DNA of 28,646 nucleotides from NCBI GenBank assembly GCA_045612665.1, contig JAZKZO010000064.1, positions 1 to 28,646 on the forward strand. Reading direction: 5' to 3'. Positions within the stretch are counted from its first letter, which is position 1. Every line of letters begins with the position of its first letter. The stretch is from RGIG2000 sp045612665. Lineage in GTDB: Bacteria > Bacillota > Clostridia > Oscillospirales > CAG-272. Of this stretch, positions 7,063 through 14,991 are shown piece after piece. Both the position numbers and the translations under genes were made by a program. The notes under the pieces are model-generated. The model was not told where the DNA came from. It ran no database searches and saw only the letters and a program-made list of their open reading frames with translations.

Positions 7063-8628
7063 GTGATTATTACGAATAGGGCTCAAAAATATTTTTTCAA
7101 TGCTCTTTTACTCTCTGCTTCCTCTATTGCTCTACGCGCAATCGGCGTTGCGTTTAACGCGTATATTTCCGAGAGACTCGGCGCGCAGGGCATGGGGCTT
7201 CTTACGCTTATGGGCGGAATTTTCGGCTTTTCGATAACTCTTGCCTGCTCGGGTATAAATTTGGCTGTTGTAAGACTCGTTTCGGCATCGGTGGCAAAGA
7301 ATGACGGGCGCACAAGACGGATAATGCGTGCATCTCTTTTTTATTCTCTTTTCTTTTCGTGCCTATCGGCTTTTTTGCTTTTTTCGCTTTCCAAGCCTAT
7401 TGCAAACGGGATTTTGCACGATGCAAGGGTGATTTTACCTCTTCGCATCTTCGCCTTTTCGTTGCCTGCGATTTCCGTTTCAAGCGCGATAAGCGGATAC
7501 TTTTATGCCATCAAAAGAGTTTACAAAAGCATAATTTCTCAATTTTTAGAGCAAGGAGTGCGAGTTACCTTATGCTCATATTTGCTCGTTATTGTTGCAG
7601 GCGGTGGGCTCGAGGTGTCGTGTGTTGCATTTGTGCTTGGCGGAGTGGTGAGTGAGATTGCAAGCGCTACTGTGTCGGGAATTTTGTATTTAATTGATAG
7701 AAAAAAGCATTTTAAAAGTGAGCGCACGCACGACGGTGGTGAGCTTGGTCGTGTTTGCTCTGTTGCTCTTCCTGTTGCAATGAGTGCATATATACGAAGT
7801 GCGCTTTCAACAATCGAGCATCTTGCAATTCCGTGGGGACTGCGAAGGTGTGGGCTTGATTACGAGGCATCTCTTTCCTCTTACGGCATTTTGCACGGAA
7901 TGGCAATTCCGCTTTTGCTATTTCCCTCGGCTATGCTTGGCGCGTTTTCATCCTTGCTTGTGCCCGAGCTATCGGAAGCGCACGCGTGCCAAAATTCAAC
8001 GAGGGTAAAATATATTGTTTCAAGGGCGTTTGCGCTTTCGCTACTTTTTTCAATTGGAGTTAGCGGTGCATTCGTATCGTTTTCGCACGAAATAGGCGTG
8101 TTTTTGTACGGCAATAGCGAGGCTGGCGAATATATACGCCTTCTTGCGCCTCTTATTCCTCTTATGTATCTTGACGGCGCAGTCGATGCAATGCTAAAGG
8201 GGCTTGGCGAGCAATTATATACGATGAGAGTTAACATAAGCGACTCCTTAATTAGCGTTTTGCTTATAATTTTACTTCTTCCTCGCTTCGGAATTCGTGG
8301 ATACGTGGCTGTAATTTTCATAACTGAGATATTTAACACTTCATTTAGCATAATAAAGCTACTCAGCATAAGTGGCACGTCCACTCCCGTTTTAAAATGG
8401 GTTATAAAGCCACTTGTGTCAATTATTCTATCCACGATTTTAACTCGCACTATATTTGATCTTGGATTGATGACGAGGATATTCGGGATTGTGCCATACG
8501 GCAAGGGATTTTTGGCTTTAGAGCTTGGAAGTGCCGGCATTATATATCTTGTCATTTCAAGGGCGCTTGGCGCGATTACACGAGAGGATATAAGATGGGG
8601 CAAGCGCATTATAAGCCGAAAAGCATAG
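7063..8628 (+). CDS. spoVB: SpoVB-like polysaccharide/lipid flippase (MOP superfamily)
   Basis: A 521-residue, very hydrophobic protein with about 14 predicted membrane helices. It resembles the SpoVB/MurJ/Wzx branch of the MOP exporter superfamily, which flips lipid-linked cell-wall or cortex precursors. The opening ALLLSASSIALRAIGVAFNAYISERLGAQGMG matches SpoVB-type proteins in spacing, with a conserved helix then a short Arg-Leu-Gly loop; residues 95-115 and 360-400 add further family-like segments. The start is uncertain. GTG at 7063 overlaps the only good ribosome site (AGGGGGTGAT), so initiation may occur at ATT (7069) or ACG (7072) instead, and the first internal ATG is some 44 codons in. 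There is no terminator after it, so read-through into the SleB-like gene is possible. MurJ-like function in vegetative cells is the main alternative. Confidence 0.82.
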   Translation: MIITNRAQKYFFNALLLSASSIALRAIGVAFNAYISERLGAQGMGLLTLMGGIFGFSITLACSGINLAVVRLVSASVAKNDGRTRRIMRASLFYSLFFSCLSAFLLFSLSKPIANGILHDARVILPLRIFAFSLPAISVSSAISGYFYAIKRVYKSIISQFLEQGVRVTLCSYLLVIVAGGGLEVSCVAFVLGGVVSEIASATVSGILYLIDRKKHFKSERTHDGGELGRVCSVALPVAMSAYIRSALSTIEHLAIPWGLRRCGLDYEASLSSYGILHGMAIPLLLFPSAMLGAFSSLLVPELSEAHACQNSTRVKYIVSRAFALSLLFSIGVSGAFVSFSHEIGVFLYGNSEAGEYIRLLAPLIPLMYLDGAVDAMLKGLGEQLYTMRVNISDSLISVLLIILLLPRFGIRGYVAVIFITEIFNTSFSIIKLLSISGTSTPVLKWVIKPLVSIILSTILTRTIFDLGLMTRIFGIVPYGKGFLALELGSAGIIYLVISRALGAITREDIRWGKRIISRKA

Positions 8629-8671
8629 ATACAGGGTGGGTTATTTTTGATTTTTTGGAATATATTGTTCG

Positions 8672-8700
8672 TTGACTTATTCTTTTCCTTATGATACAAT
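8672..8700 (+). promoter_or_regulatory. Predicted vegetative promoter of the SleB-like hydrolase
   Basis: TTGACT (8672-8677) and TACAAT (8695-8700) are separated by 17 bp. The leader of about 60 nt contains a perfect 7-bp inverted repeat, AAATTGT (8709-8715) and ACAATTT (8725-8731), which could be an operator or a weak hairpin. Confidence 0.75.
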
Positions 8701-8765
8701 GATAACGTAAATTGTCGCGATTTTACAATTTGATTTTATAGTATACTGTAAGGAAAGGAAGATGT

Positions 8766-9593
8766 TTGAAAAAGCTAATTGCAATTCTATTATTAAGCCT
8801 TACTCTCTTCTCCGTATTTTCCGTTTCGGCAAGTGCGTCAAGTGGAGTTTCGGTTTATATAGATAGCGAAAAATTCACCGGAAGCGTACAGGTATCAAAT
8901 AATACCACCTACGTAGGAATTAAAAAATTTGCAGGTGCTATTGATGCGAGTGCAAAAGCGACCTACAATTATAGCACACGTACGCTTACAATTAAAACAA
9001 GCAAGCTAACGCTTGAATGTAAGGACGGCTCGAATTACATAATAGCTAACGGTAGATATTTGTATTTTGATGAGCCGATTTATATGCGTAGCGGCACTAT
9101 GTATGCGCCGATTCTGCTTCTTTATAAGGCGTTTGATGCCAAGATAAGCTGGGATAGCGCAATTCACGGTTTTAAGGTAACTCGTGGCTCTGGCGGTATC
9201 AAATCGGGAGATAGCTTTTATCGCGAGGACGAGGTTTTTTGGCTTGCGAGAATTATAACTGCCGAAAGCCAGGGCGAGCCATTAAGGGGCAAAATTGCCG
9301 TTGGAAACGTTATTTTGAACCGTGTACGCTCGAAAAGCTATCCGAACACGATTTACGGTGTTATTTTCGATAAGAAATACGGAGTTCAGTTCTCCCCTGT
9401 CTCTAACGGTACAATTTATAACACGCCAACAAAGGAAAGCATAATCGCAGCTAAAATTTGTCTTGAGGGCTATTCTATCAGTGATAAAATACTGTACTTT
9501 GTAAATCCCGTCAAGGCTCCAAATAGCTGGATTTCCAAGAACGGCGTGCTATTTGCCAAAATCGGTAATCACGCGTTCTACACCGATAAATAA
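8766..9593 (+). CDS. Secreted SleB/CwlJ-like cell wall hydrolase with copper-amine-oxidase-like N-domain
   Basis: A 275-residue exported protein. The start is the TTG at 8766, supported by AGGAAAGGAA just upstream and by the signal peptide MKKLIAILLLSLTLF. An out-of-frame ATG at 8762 leads nowhere. Residues of about 28-138 resemble the copper-amine-oxidase N-terminal-like domain common in Clostridia cell-wall proteins, probably a wall-binding module. Residues 155-275 form a hydrolase-2 (SleB/CwlJ) domain with ITAESQGEP, where E167 is the expected catalytic glutamate, and GNVILNRVRS. Such enzymes cut peptidoglycan or cortex glycan strands. SleB proper carries a different N-terminal binding domain, so a vegetative or sporulation-stage hydrolase is as likely as a germination enzyme. 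Its position after a SpoVB-like gene fits a wall or spore role. Confidence 0.88.
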   Translation: MKKLIAILLLSLTLFSVFSVSASASSGVSVYIDSEKFTGSVQVSNNTTYVGIKKFAGAIDASAKATYNYSTRTLTIKTSKLTLECKDGSNYIIANGRYLYFDEPIYMRSGTMYAPILLLYKAFDAKISWDSAIHGFKVTRGSGGIKSGDSFYREDEVFWLARIITAESQGEPLRGKIAVGNVILNRVRSKSYPNTIYGVIFDKKYGVQFSPVSNGTIYNTPTKESIIAAKICLEGYSISDKILYFVNPVKAPNSWISKNGVLFAKIGNHAFYTDK

Positions 9594-9599
9594 AAATAA

Positions 9600-9624
9600 A
9601 AAGCCGAGATTTCTCGGCTTTTTT
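9600..9624. terminator. Bidirectional intrinsic terminator
   Basis: The stem AAGCCGAG/CTCGGCTT (9601-9608 and 9613-9620) with an ATTT loop has T-runs on the right and A-runs on the left. It ends the hydrolase transcript and probably also the arginine operon transcript arriving from the opposite side. Confidence 0.88.
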
Positions 9625-9669
9625 CTTTATTTAATTAGTAATAATACATAACAAAGCATAGATCTCTTA

Positions 9670-9792
9670 CTGATTGCATAAGAAGCAAGTTAGACAAGGC
9701 GCACCGGAAGATAGCGGGCGAAGGTGTACTTAGCGTACATCAAGGTCGCTATCGTGGAGCAACGAAGTATAACGCAGCTTATTATCAATCAG
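9670..9792. repeat. 123-nt imperfect palindromic, MITE-like element
   Basis: The element is bounded by a perfect 7-bp inverted repeat, CTGATTG (9670-9676) and CAATCAG (9786-9792). The arms stay imperfectly complementary inward: GATAGCG (9710-9716) pairs with CGCTATC (9747-9753), and the apex is TGTAC (9725-9729) with GTACA (9735-9739). The whole unit could fold into one long hairpin. No open reading frame and no clear target-site duplication are seen. Its right end overlaps the argF stop codon. It looks like a dispersed intergenic repeat or a structured RNA; only one copy lies in this window. Confidence 0.55.
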
Positions 9793-10775
9793 AGGGTTGA
9801 GAGCATTACTGCCTTGATAGTATGCATTCTATTCTCCGCCTCTTGGAATACAATAGACTGCTCGCTCTCGAAGACCTCATCGGTTACTTCCATTGCATCT
9901 CTTCCAAAGCGCTCTCCCATTTCTCTGCCGATTGTGGTTTTAAGGTCGTGATATGCGGGCAGGCAATGCATAAATACTGCGTTTTCTGCTGCCTTGGACA
10001 TAATTTCCTTATTTACCTGATATGGCGAGAGGTCCTCTATTCTTTGTGCCCAAACGTCAGTTGGCTCACCCATTGATACCCAAACATCAGTATAGATTAC
10101 ATTCGCATCCTTTACTGCCTTATCAGGGTCAGCCTCAAAGGTGATTGTTGAGCCGTTTTCCTTTGCAATTTCCTTGCAAATTGCGGTCAACTCCTTATTT
10201 GGAAAATACTTTTCGGGAGCACAAGCTATAAAGTCAAGTCCCATCTTTGCACAGCCAACCATAAGAGAGTTAGCCATATTGAAGCGGGCATCGCCCATAT
10301 AAACAAACTTAATGCCCTTCAAATAGCCAAAATGCTCCTTGATTGTTAAGAAGTCGGCAAGAATTTGAGTTGGGTGAAATTCGTTTGTAAGACCGTTCCA
10401 AACAGGAACCTTGGAGTATTTTGCGAGCTCCTCAACGATTTCCTGTCCGTAGCCACGGTACTCAATTCCATCGTAAATTCCGCTAAGCACGCGTGCGGTA
10501 TCGGCAATGCTTTCCTTTTTGCCTATTTGTGAGCCTGTTGGGTCAAGATAGGTTACATGCATGCCGAGGTCGTGCGCTGCAACCTCAAAGCTACAACGGG
10601 TACGGGTGCTTGTTTTTTCAAATATAAGTGCAATATTTTTGCCCTTGCAATATTCGTGTGGCTCACCGGCCTTTTTCTTAGCCTTAAGCTCGCCTGCAAG
10701 GTCGATAAGCTTTCCTATTTCCTCGCTTGAGAAATCAAGAAGCTTCAAAAAATCCTTACCCTTCAAAAAGTTCAT
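9789..10775 (-). CDS. argF: Ornithine carbamoyltransferase
   Basis: Transfers the carbamoyl group from carbamoyl phosphate to ornithine, giving citrulline. The start ATG at 10775 is set by AAGGAG six bases upstream; a GTG seven codons earlier is less likely. The product is 328 residues, normal length. The carbamoyl-phosphate motif STRTR is at residues 56-60, and HPTQ and HCLPAYHD (ornithine and catalytic Cys loop) follow in the expected places. It is the last gene of the arginine operon, 10 nt after argD. Its stop codon lies inside the end of the palindromic element at 9670-9792. The biosynthetic role (rather than catabolic arcB) is inferred from the operon. Confidence 0.97.
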   Translation of the reverse strand: MNFLKGKDFLKLLDFSSEEIGKLIDLAGELKAKKKAGEPHEYCKGKNIALIFEKTSTRTRCSFEVAAHDLGMHVTYLDPTGSQIGKKESIADTARVLSGIYDGIEYRGYGQEIVEELAKYSKVPVWNGLTNEFHPTQILADFLTIKEHFGYLKGIKFVYMGDARFNMANSLMVGCAKMGLDFIACAPEKYFPNKELTAICKEIAKENGSTITFEADPDKAVKDANVIYTDVWVSMGEPTDVWAQRIEDLSPYQVNKEIMSKAAENAVFMHCLPAYHDLKTTIGREMGERFGRDAMEVTDEVFESEQSIVFQEAENRMHTIKAVMLSTL

Positions 10776-10785
10776 AATTTTCTCC

Positions 10786-11949
10786 TTATTTTGCACATTC
10801 CTTTAAGATTTCGATTGCCTTTTTAAGCTCATCCATTGGAATGTTAAGTGCAGGAAGCAAACGAATCTTTGTCTTAGCCTTGATTGGCAAAATTCCCTTT
10901 TCAAAGCAAGCCTTAAGAACCTCTGTGCTATCCTTTTCAGTTTCTACGCCTATCATAAGTCCAAGACCGCTAACGCTCTTTATTCCCTGCGCTCCGTTGA
11001 GTGCGTTAAATATGTATTCAGAGCGCTCCTTAACTCCGTTAAGAGTATTGTCGTCAAGTCTTGAAATAATATTGAGTGCGCCTGCGCAAGCGATAGGGTT
11101 ACCACCAAAGGTAGAGCCGTGCGAGCCTGCGTTCAAGGTGCTCTCAACCTTGTCAAACAAGAGTGTTGCACCAATTGGCAAGCCACCGCCAAGTCCCTTT
11201 GCTGTTGACACGATATCGGGAGTAAAGCCAAATTGCTCATATGCGTAGAGTGTGCCTGTTCTTCCGTTACCTGTTTGAACCTCGTCGGCGATAATGAGAA
11301 GGTCGTTTTCCTTGGCGATTTCAACGCAATCGAGCACGAAGCTCTTATCAAGTGGCAAAACTCCGCCCTCGCCCTGTACCATTTCCATCATAATCGCACA
11401 GCATTTTGTGCTTTTTACGATTTCCTTAACACTTTCGGTATTATTTGCCTCAGCATAAGCAAAGCCCTCGGGGAAAGGTCCAAAATCCTTGTGGAAAACA
11501 TCCTGTCCTGTCGCCTTAAGGGTTGTTATAGTTCTTCCGTGGAAGCTATTTTTAAGTGTGATTACAGTGTAATCGCCCTCGCCCTTAGTATCCTGTGCCC
11601 ATTTTCTTGCAACCTTTATAGCGCACTCGTTTGCCTCTGCGCCCGAGTTGCCAAAGAACACCTTTTTCGCGCCTGTTTTCTTGCAAAGAAGCTCTGCAAG
11701 CTTAGCACAGGGCTCGGAATAATAAAGGTTTGACACATGCTGGAATTTACCGAGCTGGCTTTTTACCGCCTCTATCCATTCGCTATCGGCAATACCGAAG
11801 GTATTAACTGCAATTCCCGTTGCGAGGTCTATGTATTCCTTGCCGTTTGAGTCCACAACGCGTGAGCCCTTACCGTCAACTATTTCGATATCAAAGCGCG
11901 CGTATGTGTTAGCGATATACTGCTTGTCTATTTCCTTATTGTTTATCAT
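10786..11949 (-). CDS. argD: Acetylornithine aminotransferase
   Basis: A PLP-dependent class III aminotransferase that makes N-acetylornithine from N-acetylglutamate semialdehyde and glutamate. The 387-residue length is typical. Features seen: GNSGAEANECA (100-110, cofactor phosphate region), DEVQTGNGRTG (222-232), and the PLP lysine K251 in STAKGLGGG. The start overlaps the end of argB by 14 nt, with AAGGAC as a ribosome site inside argB, implying translational coupling. Family members also act on succinyl-diaminopimelate, so a second role in lysine synthesis is possible. Confidence 0.96.
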   Translation of the reverse strand: MINNKEIDKQYIANTYARFDIEIVDGKGSRVVDSNGKEYIDLATGIAVNTFGIADSEWIEAVKSQLGKFQHVSNLYYSEPCAKLAELLCKKTGAKKVFFGNSGAEANECAIKVARKWAQDTKGEGDYTVITLKNSFHGRTITTLKATGQDVFHKDFGPFPEGFAYAEANNTESVKEIVKSTKCCAIMMEMVQGEGGVLPLDKSFVLDCVEIAKENDLLIIADEVQTGNGRTGTLYAYEQFGFTPDIVSTAKGLGGGLPIGATLLFDKVESTLNAGSHGSTFGGNPIACAGALNIISRLDDNTLNGVKERSEYIFNALNGAQGIKSVSGLGLMIGVETEKDSTEVLKACFEKGILPIKAKTKIRLLPALNIPMDELKKAIEILKECAK

Positions 11950-12829
11950 TTGATTTGTCCTTAATTACCATTGTACCTGCGCCCTCGTCGGTAAGCATTT
12001 CAATAAGCAATGCGTGAGGAACGCGTCCGTCAAGAATGGTTACTCTTTCAACACCGTGCTCAATTGCCTCGATACAGCACTCAACCTTTGGTATCATACC
12101 GCCCGATATAACACCACTATCAAAGAGCGCTCTCGCCTCTGCGATATCAACGCAAGGAATAATTGAGCTTGGGTCATCCTTATCGCGAAGAATTCCTGCA
12201 ATATCAGTCATTGTAAGAAGTCTTTCAGCATTCATTTTACCTGCAATATAAGCAGCGGCTGTATCAGCATTTATGTTATAAATATTGCCATCGTTGTCGC
12301 AACCGATGGTAGAAACTACAGGAATGTAGCCCTTTTCAAGAATGTCTGTTATAGGTGTTACGTCAACATTTGTGATTTTACCTACAAATCCAAGTGCCTC
12401 ATCCTTCATCTCAGCCTGAATCATGTGTCCGTCAAGACCGGAGAGTCCGATTGCGTCGCCACCCTTGATTTCAAGAAGGTTTACAAGGCTCTTGTTTATT
12501 TTACCTGCAAGAACCATTTGAACAACCTCGGCAGTTTCCTTATCGGTTACGCGAAGTCCGTTATGAAAAACGCTTTCCTTGCCGATTTTCTTAAGCATAT
12601 CGGTAATTTCAGGTCCACCACCGTGTACAAGCACGATTTTAACACCGATAAGGTGCAAAAGGACGATGTCCTCCATTACCTGCTCCTTTAGGTGGTCGTT
12701 AATCATAGCGTTTCCACCGTATTTTACAACGATGCGCTTGCCGTAGTATTTTTGAATATAAGGGAGTGCTTGAGTTAGCACCTCTGCGCGATGCGCATTT
12801 GTCATTTCGATTGGCAAATTATTTTCCAT
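11936..12829 (-). CDS. argB: Acetylglutamate kinase
   Basis: Phosphorylates N-acetylglutamate, usually the arginine-controlled step in pathways that use ArgJ. The protein has 297 residues and an amino-acid-kinase fold: VKYGGNAM near residue 35, LVHGGGPEI near 67, NADTAAAYIAG near 190 and MTDIAGIL near 208. The N-terminal extension of about 25 residues before the kinase core resembles the helix of arginine-sensitive hexameric enzymes, so feedback inhibition is plausible. Its ATG shares one base with the argJ stop codon (TAATG) and there is no strong ribosome site, so translation is probably coupled to argJ. Confidence 0.97.
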   Translation of the reverse strand: MENNLPIEMTNAHRAEVLTQALPYIQKYYGKRIVVKYGGNAMINDHLKEQVMEDIVLLHLIGVKIVLVHGGGPEITDMLKKIGKESVFHNGLRVTDKETAEVVQMVLAGKINKSLVNLLEIKGGDAIGLSGLDGHMIQAEMKDEALGFVGKITNVDVTPITDILEKGYIPVVSTIGCDNDGNIYNINADTAAAYIAGKMNAERLLTMTDIAGILRDKDDPSSIIPCVDIAEARALFDSGVISGGMIPKVECCIEAIEHGVERVTILDGRVPHALLIEMLTDEGAGTMVIKDKSNDKQ

Positions 12830-14049
12830 TATGTTCTATAATCTCCGTTTATTTTTACATAATCGTAGGTAAGGTCGCATCCCCAAGAGGTTGCGCACGC
12901 GCTTCCGTCTCCGAGATTAACCACGATTGTGATTTCGTCCTCTAAAAGTATTTCCTTTGCAATCTCCTCGGAGAAATCAACGCCTGCACCGTTTTGGCAA
13001 ACGAGAATTTCGCCCTTTGAGGATTTGAAGAATACGTCAACGCGATTTACGTCAACGTCTGCACCACTGTAACCGATAGCACAAAGAATTCTTCCCCAGT
13101 TCGCATCAGAGCCAAACATAGCAGCCTTTACAAGTGATGAGCAAATTATGCTCTTTGCGATGATTTTCGCGTTTTGCTCATCCTTTGCACCGCTAACCTC
13201 ACATTCGAGAAGCTTTGTAGCTCCCTCTCCGTCGGCAGCGATTCTGCGACAAAGGTAAACTGTTACTGTGTTGAGTGCCTTCATAAACGCATCAAAGTCC
13301 TCGCCCTCGCTATCGATAATAGCATTTTCAGCCATACCGTTAGCCATTACGGTTACCATATCGTTTGTAGAGGTATCTCCATCAACGCTTACCATATTGA
13401 AGGTGTTTTTAATATCGCTTGAAAGAGCCTTTTGGAGCATTTCAGGTGCGATTTTAGCATCGGTTGTGATAAACACGAGCATTGTAGCCATATTTGGATG
13501 AATCATTCCCGAGCCCTTTGCAATACCACCGATTTTACACTCAACTCCACCGATCTCAAAGCTTACGGCAATTTCCTTAAGTCTTGTATCGGTTGTCATA
13601 ATGCCCTCAGCTGCATCCTTGCTTGCCTTATCGGAGCTTGAAAGAGTTGATGCAAGGGTTGGAATTGCACTAACTATCGGTGTTATGTCAAGAGGTTGAC
13701 CGATAACTCCCGTTGATGCAACAACCACATCGCTAGAATCTATTTTAAGCACCTCGGCAAGAGCCTTACAAGTGTTTTTTGCAACCTCGATACCGTCTGC
13801 GTTACAGGTGTTTGCGTTTCCGCTATTGCAAATTACTGCCTGCGCGTATCCGTCGCTTATATTTTCCTTTGTAACGGTAAGAGGTGCGCCCTTTACCTTA
13901 TTTGTGGTATATACTGATGCTGTGCTTGCCTTCTTTTCGGAATAGATAAGCGCCAAGTCCTTTTTGGTCTTGTTCTTTCTTATTCCACAATGCACTCCAC
14001 TTGCATAAAATCCCTTTGCGGCTACTACGCCACCTTCGATAATCTTCAT
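12829..14049 (-). CDS. argJ: Ornithine acetyltransferase / glutamate N-acetyltransferase
   Basis: Moves the acetyl group from acetylornithine to glutamate, closing the cyclic arginine pathway; bifunctional forms also use acetyl-CoA. The 406-residue precursor contains the self-cleavage site in KGSGMIHPNMATML, where the chain breaks between A188 and T189, the latter becoming the nucleophile of the beta subunit. ASTGVIGQPL and DGDTSTNDM are further family signatures. No argA or argE is present in this operon, as expected with ArgJ. Whether it is mono- or bifunctional cannot be told. Confidence 0.97.
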   Translation of the reverse strand: MKIIEGGVVAAKGFYASGVHCGIRKNKTKKDLALIYSEKKASTASVYTTNKVKGAPLTVTKENISDGYAQAVICNSGNANTCNADGIEVAKNTCKALAEVLKIDSSDVVVASTGVIGQPLDITPIVSAIPTLASTLSSSDKASKDAAEGIMTTDTRLKEIAVSFEIGGVECKIGGIAKGSGMIHPNMATMLVFITTDAKIAPEMLQKALSSDIKNTFNMVSVDGDTSTNDMVTVMANGMAENAIIDSEGEDFDAFMKALNTVTVYLCRRIAADGEGATKLLECEVSGAKDEQNAKIIAKSIICSSLVKAAMFGSDANWGRILCAIGYSGADVDVNRVDVFFKSSKGEILVCQNGAGVDFSEEIAKEILLEDEITIVVNLGDGSACATSWGCDLTYDYVKINGDYRT

Positions 14050-14058
14050 TTTTTCTCC

Positions 14059-14991
14059 TTAGAGCTCAAGTGTTTTAGTCTTTTCGCATCCGAGCTTTAT
14101 ATTAAGGCACTCTACTGCCGCGCCCGATGCGCCCTTGCCAAGATTGTCATATCTTGCAACAAGGATTATTCTATCGTCATTTCCGTAAGCCTCGACTGTC
14201 ATCGAATCCTTATAGGACATAGATGCGCTTGACAAAAATCCGCCCTCATCGTTTGCTTCCTTGTAGGAAATGATTTCCGTGTTATAAAGTTCCTTGTAAA
14301 TTTGCTTGATTTCTTCCAAGCCACCGTAATTTAGCTGACTCTTGAAAAGAGGCACGGTTACCTCCATTCCCGAATAGAAATCTGCAACTATCGGACAAAA
14401 TACAGGTGCATTTTCAAGTCCTGTGATTTTGCTCATTTCAGGCAAATGCTTATGCTTTTGCGCAATTCCGTACTGTCTTGGACCGTTAAGAAGTGGGCTA
14501 CGCTCATCCGATTCATAATCGGCAATCATTGCCTTTCCACCACCGCTATATCCTGTAATTGAGTGAGCGGTGAGCAATGCGTCCTTTGACAAAATTCCGT
14601 TTTTGACAAGAGGATAAACAAGTGCGATAAATCCACTTGCGTGGCATCCCGGAACTGCAATTCTCTTGCTATTTATAATTTTGTCCTCAAATTCCTTGCC
14701 GAGCTCAGCAAAGCCATATGCCCAGTCGGGATTTGTTCTATGAGCGGTTGAGGCGTCTATTACAACAACGTTTTCGTTTGTAATCATAGACACAGCCTCT
14801 ATTGCTGCGGCATCGGGCAAGCAAAGGAATACATAATCCACGCTATTCATTACCTGCGCGCGTGCGTTAGGGTCTTTTCTTAGCTCCTCGGGCAATGAAA
14901 CGATTTCAACGTCATCACGCGTGGAAAGTCGTTTCTCTATACGGAGTCCTGTTGTGCCCGCCTTACCATCTATAAAAATCTTCTTTTTCAT
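14059..14991 (-). CDS. argC: N-acetyl-gamma-glutamyl-phosphate reductase (short type)
   Basis: NADPH-dependent reduction of acetylglutamyl phosphate to the semialdehyde. At 310 residues it belongs to the short type (TIGR01851-like, opening FIDGKAGTTGLRI), not the roughly 345-residue type found in Bacillus. The catalytic cysteine is C116 in VPGCHASG. ITGYSGGGK follows in the substrate region. Its ATG overlaps the argH stop by 4 nt (ATGA), and argJ begins 10 nt downstream, so it is firmly embedded in the operon. Confidence 0.95.
   Translation of the reverse strand: MKKKIFIDGKAGTTGLRIEKRLSTRDDVEIVSLPEELRKDPNARAQVMNSVDYVFLCLPDAAAIEAVSMITNENVVVIDASTAHRTNPDWAYGFAELGKEFEDKIINSKRIAVPGCHASGFIALVYPLVKNGILSKDALLTAHSITGYSGGGKAMIADYESDERSPLLNGPRQYGIAQKHKHLPEMSKITGLENAPVFCPIVADFYSGMEVTVPLFKSQLNYGGLEEIKQIYKELYNTEIISYKEANDEGGFLSSASMSYKDSMTVEAYGNDDRIILVARYDNLGKGASGAAVECLNIKLGCEKTKTLEL

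Noticed and set aside
7881..8699. Minus-strand 272-residue frame over the SpoVB-like gene
   Set aside because: Antisense shadow of a membrane-protein gene; no ribosome site or recognisable domain.
9724..9951. Small plus-strand frame starting in the palindromic element
   Set aside because: It begins at the hairpin apex without a ribosome site and continues antisense to argF.
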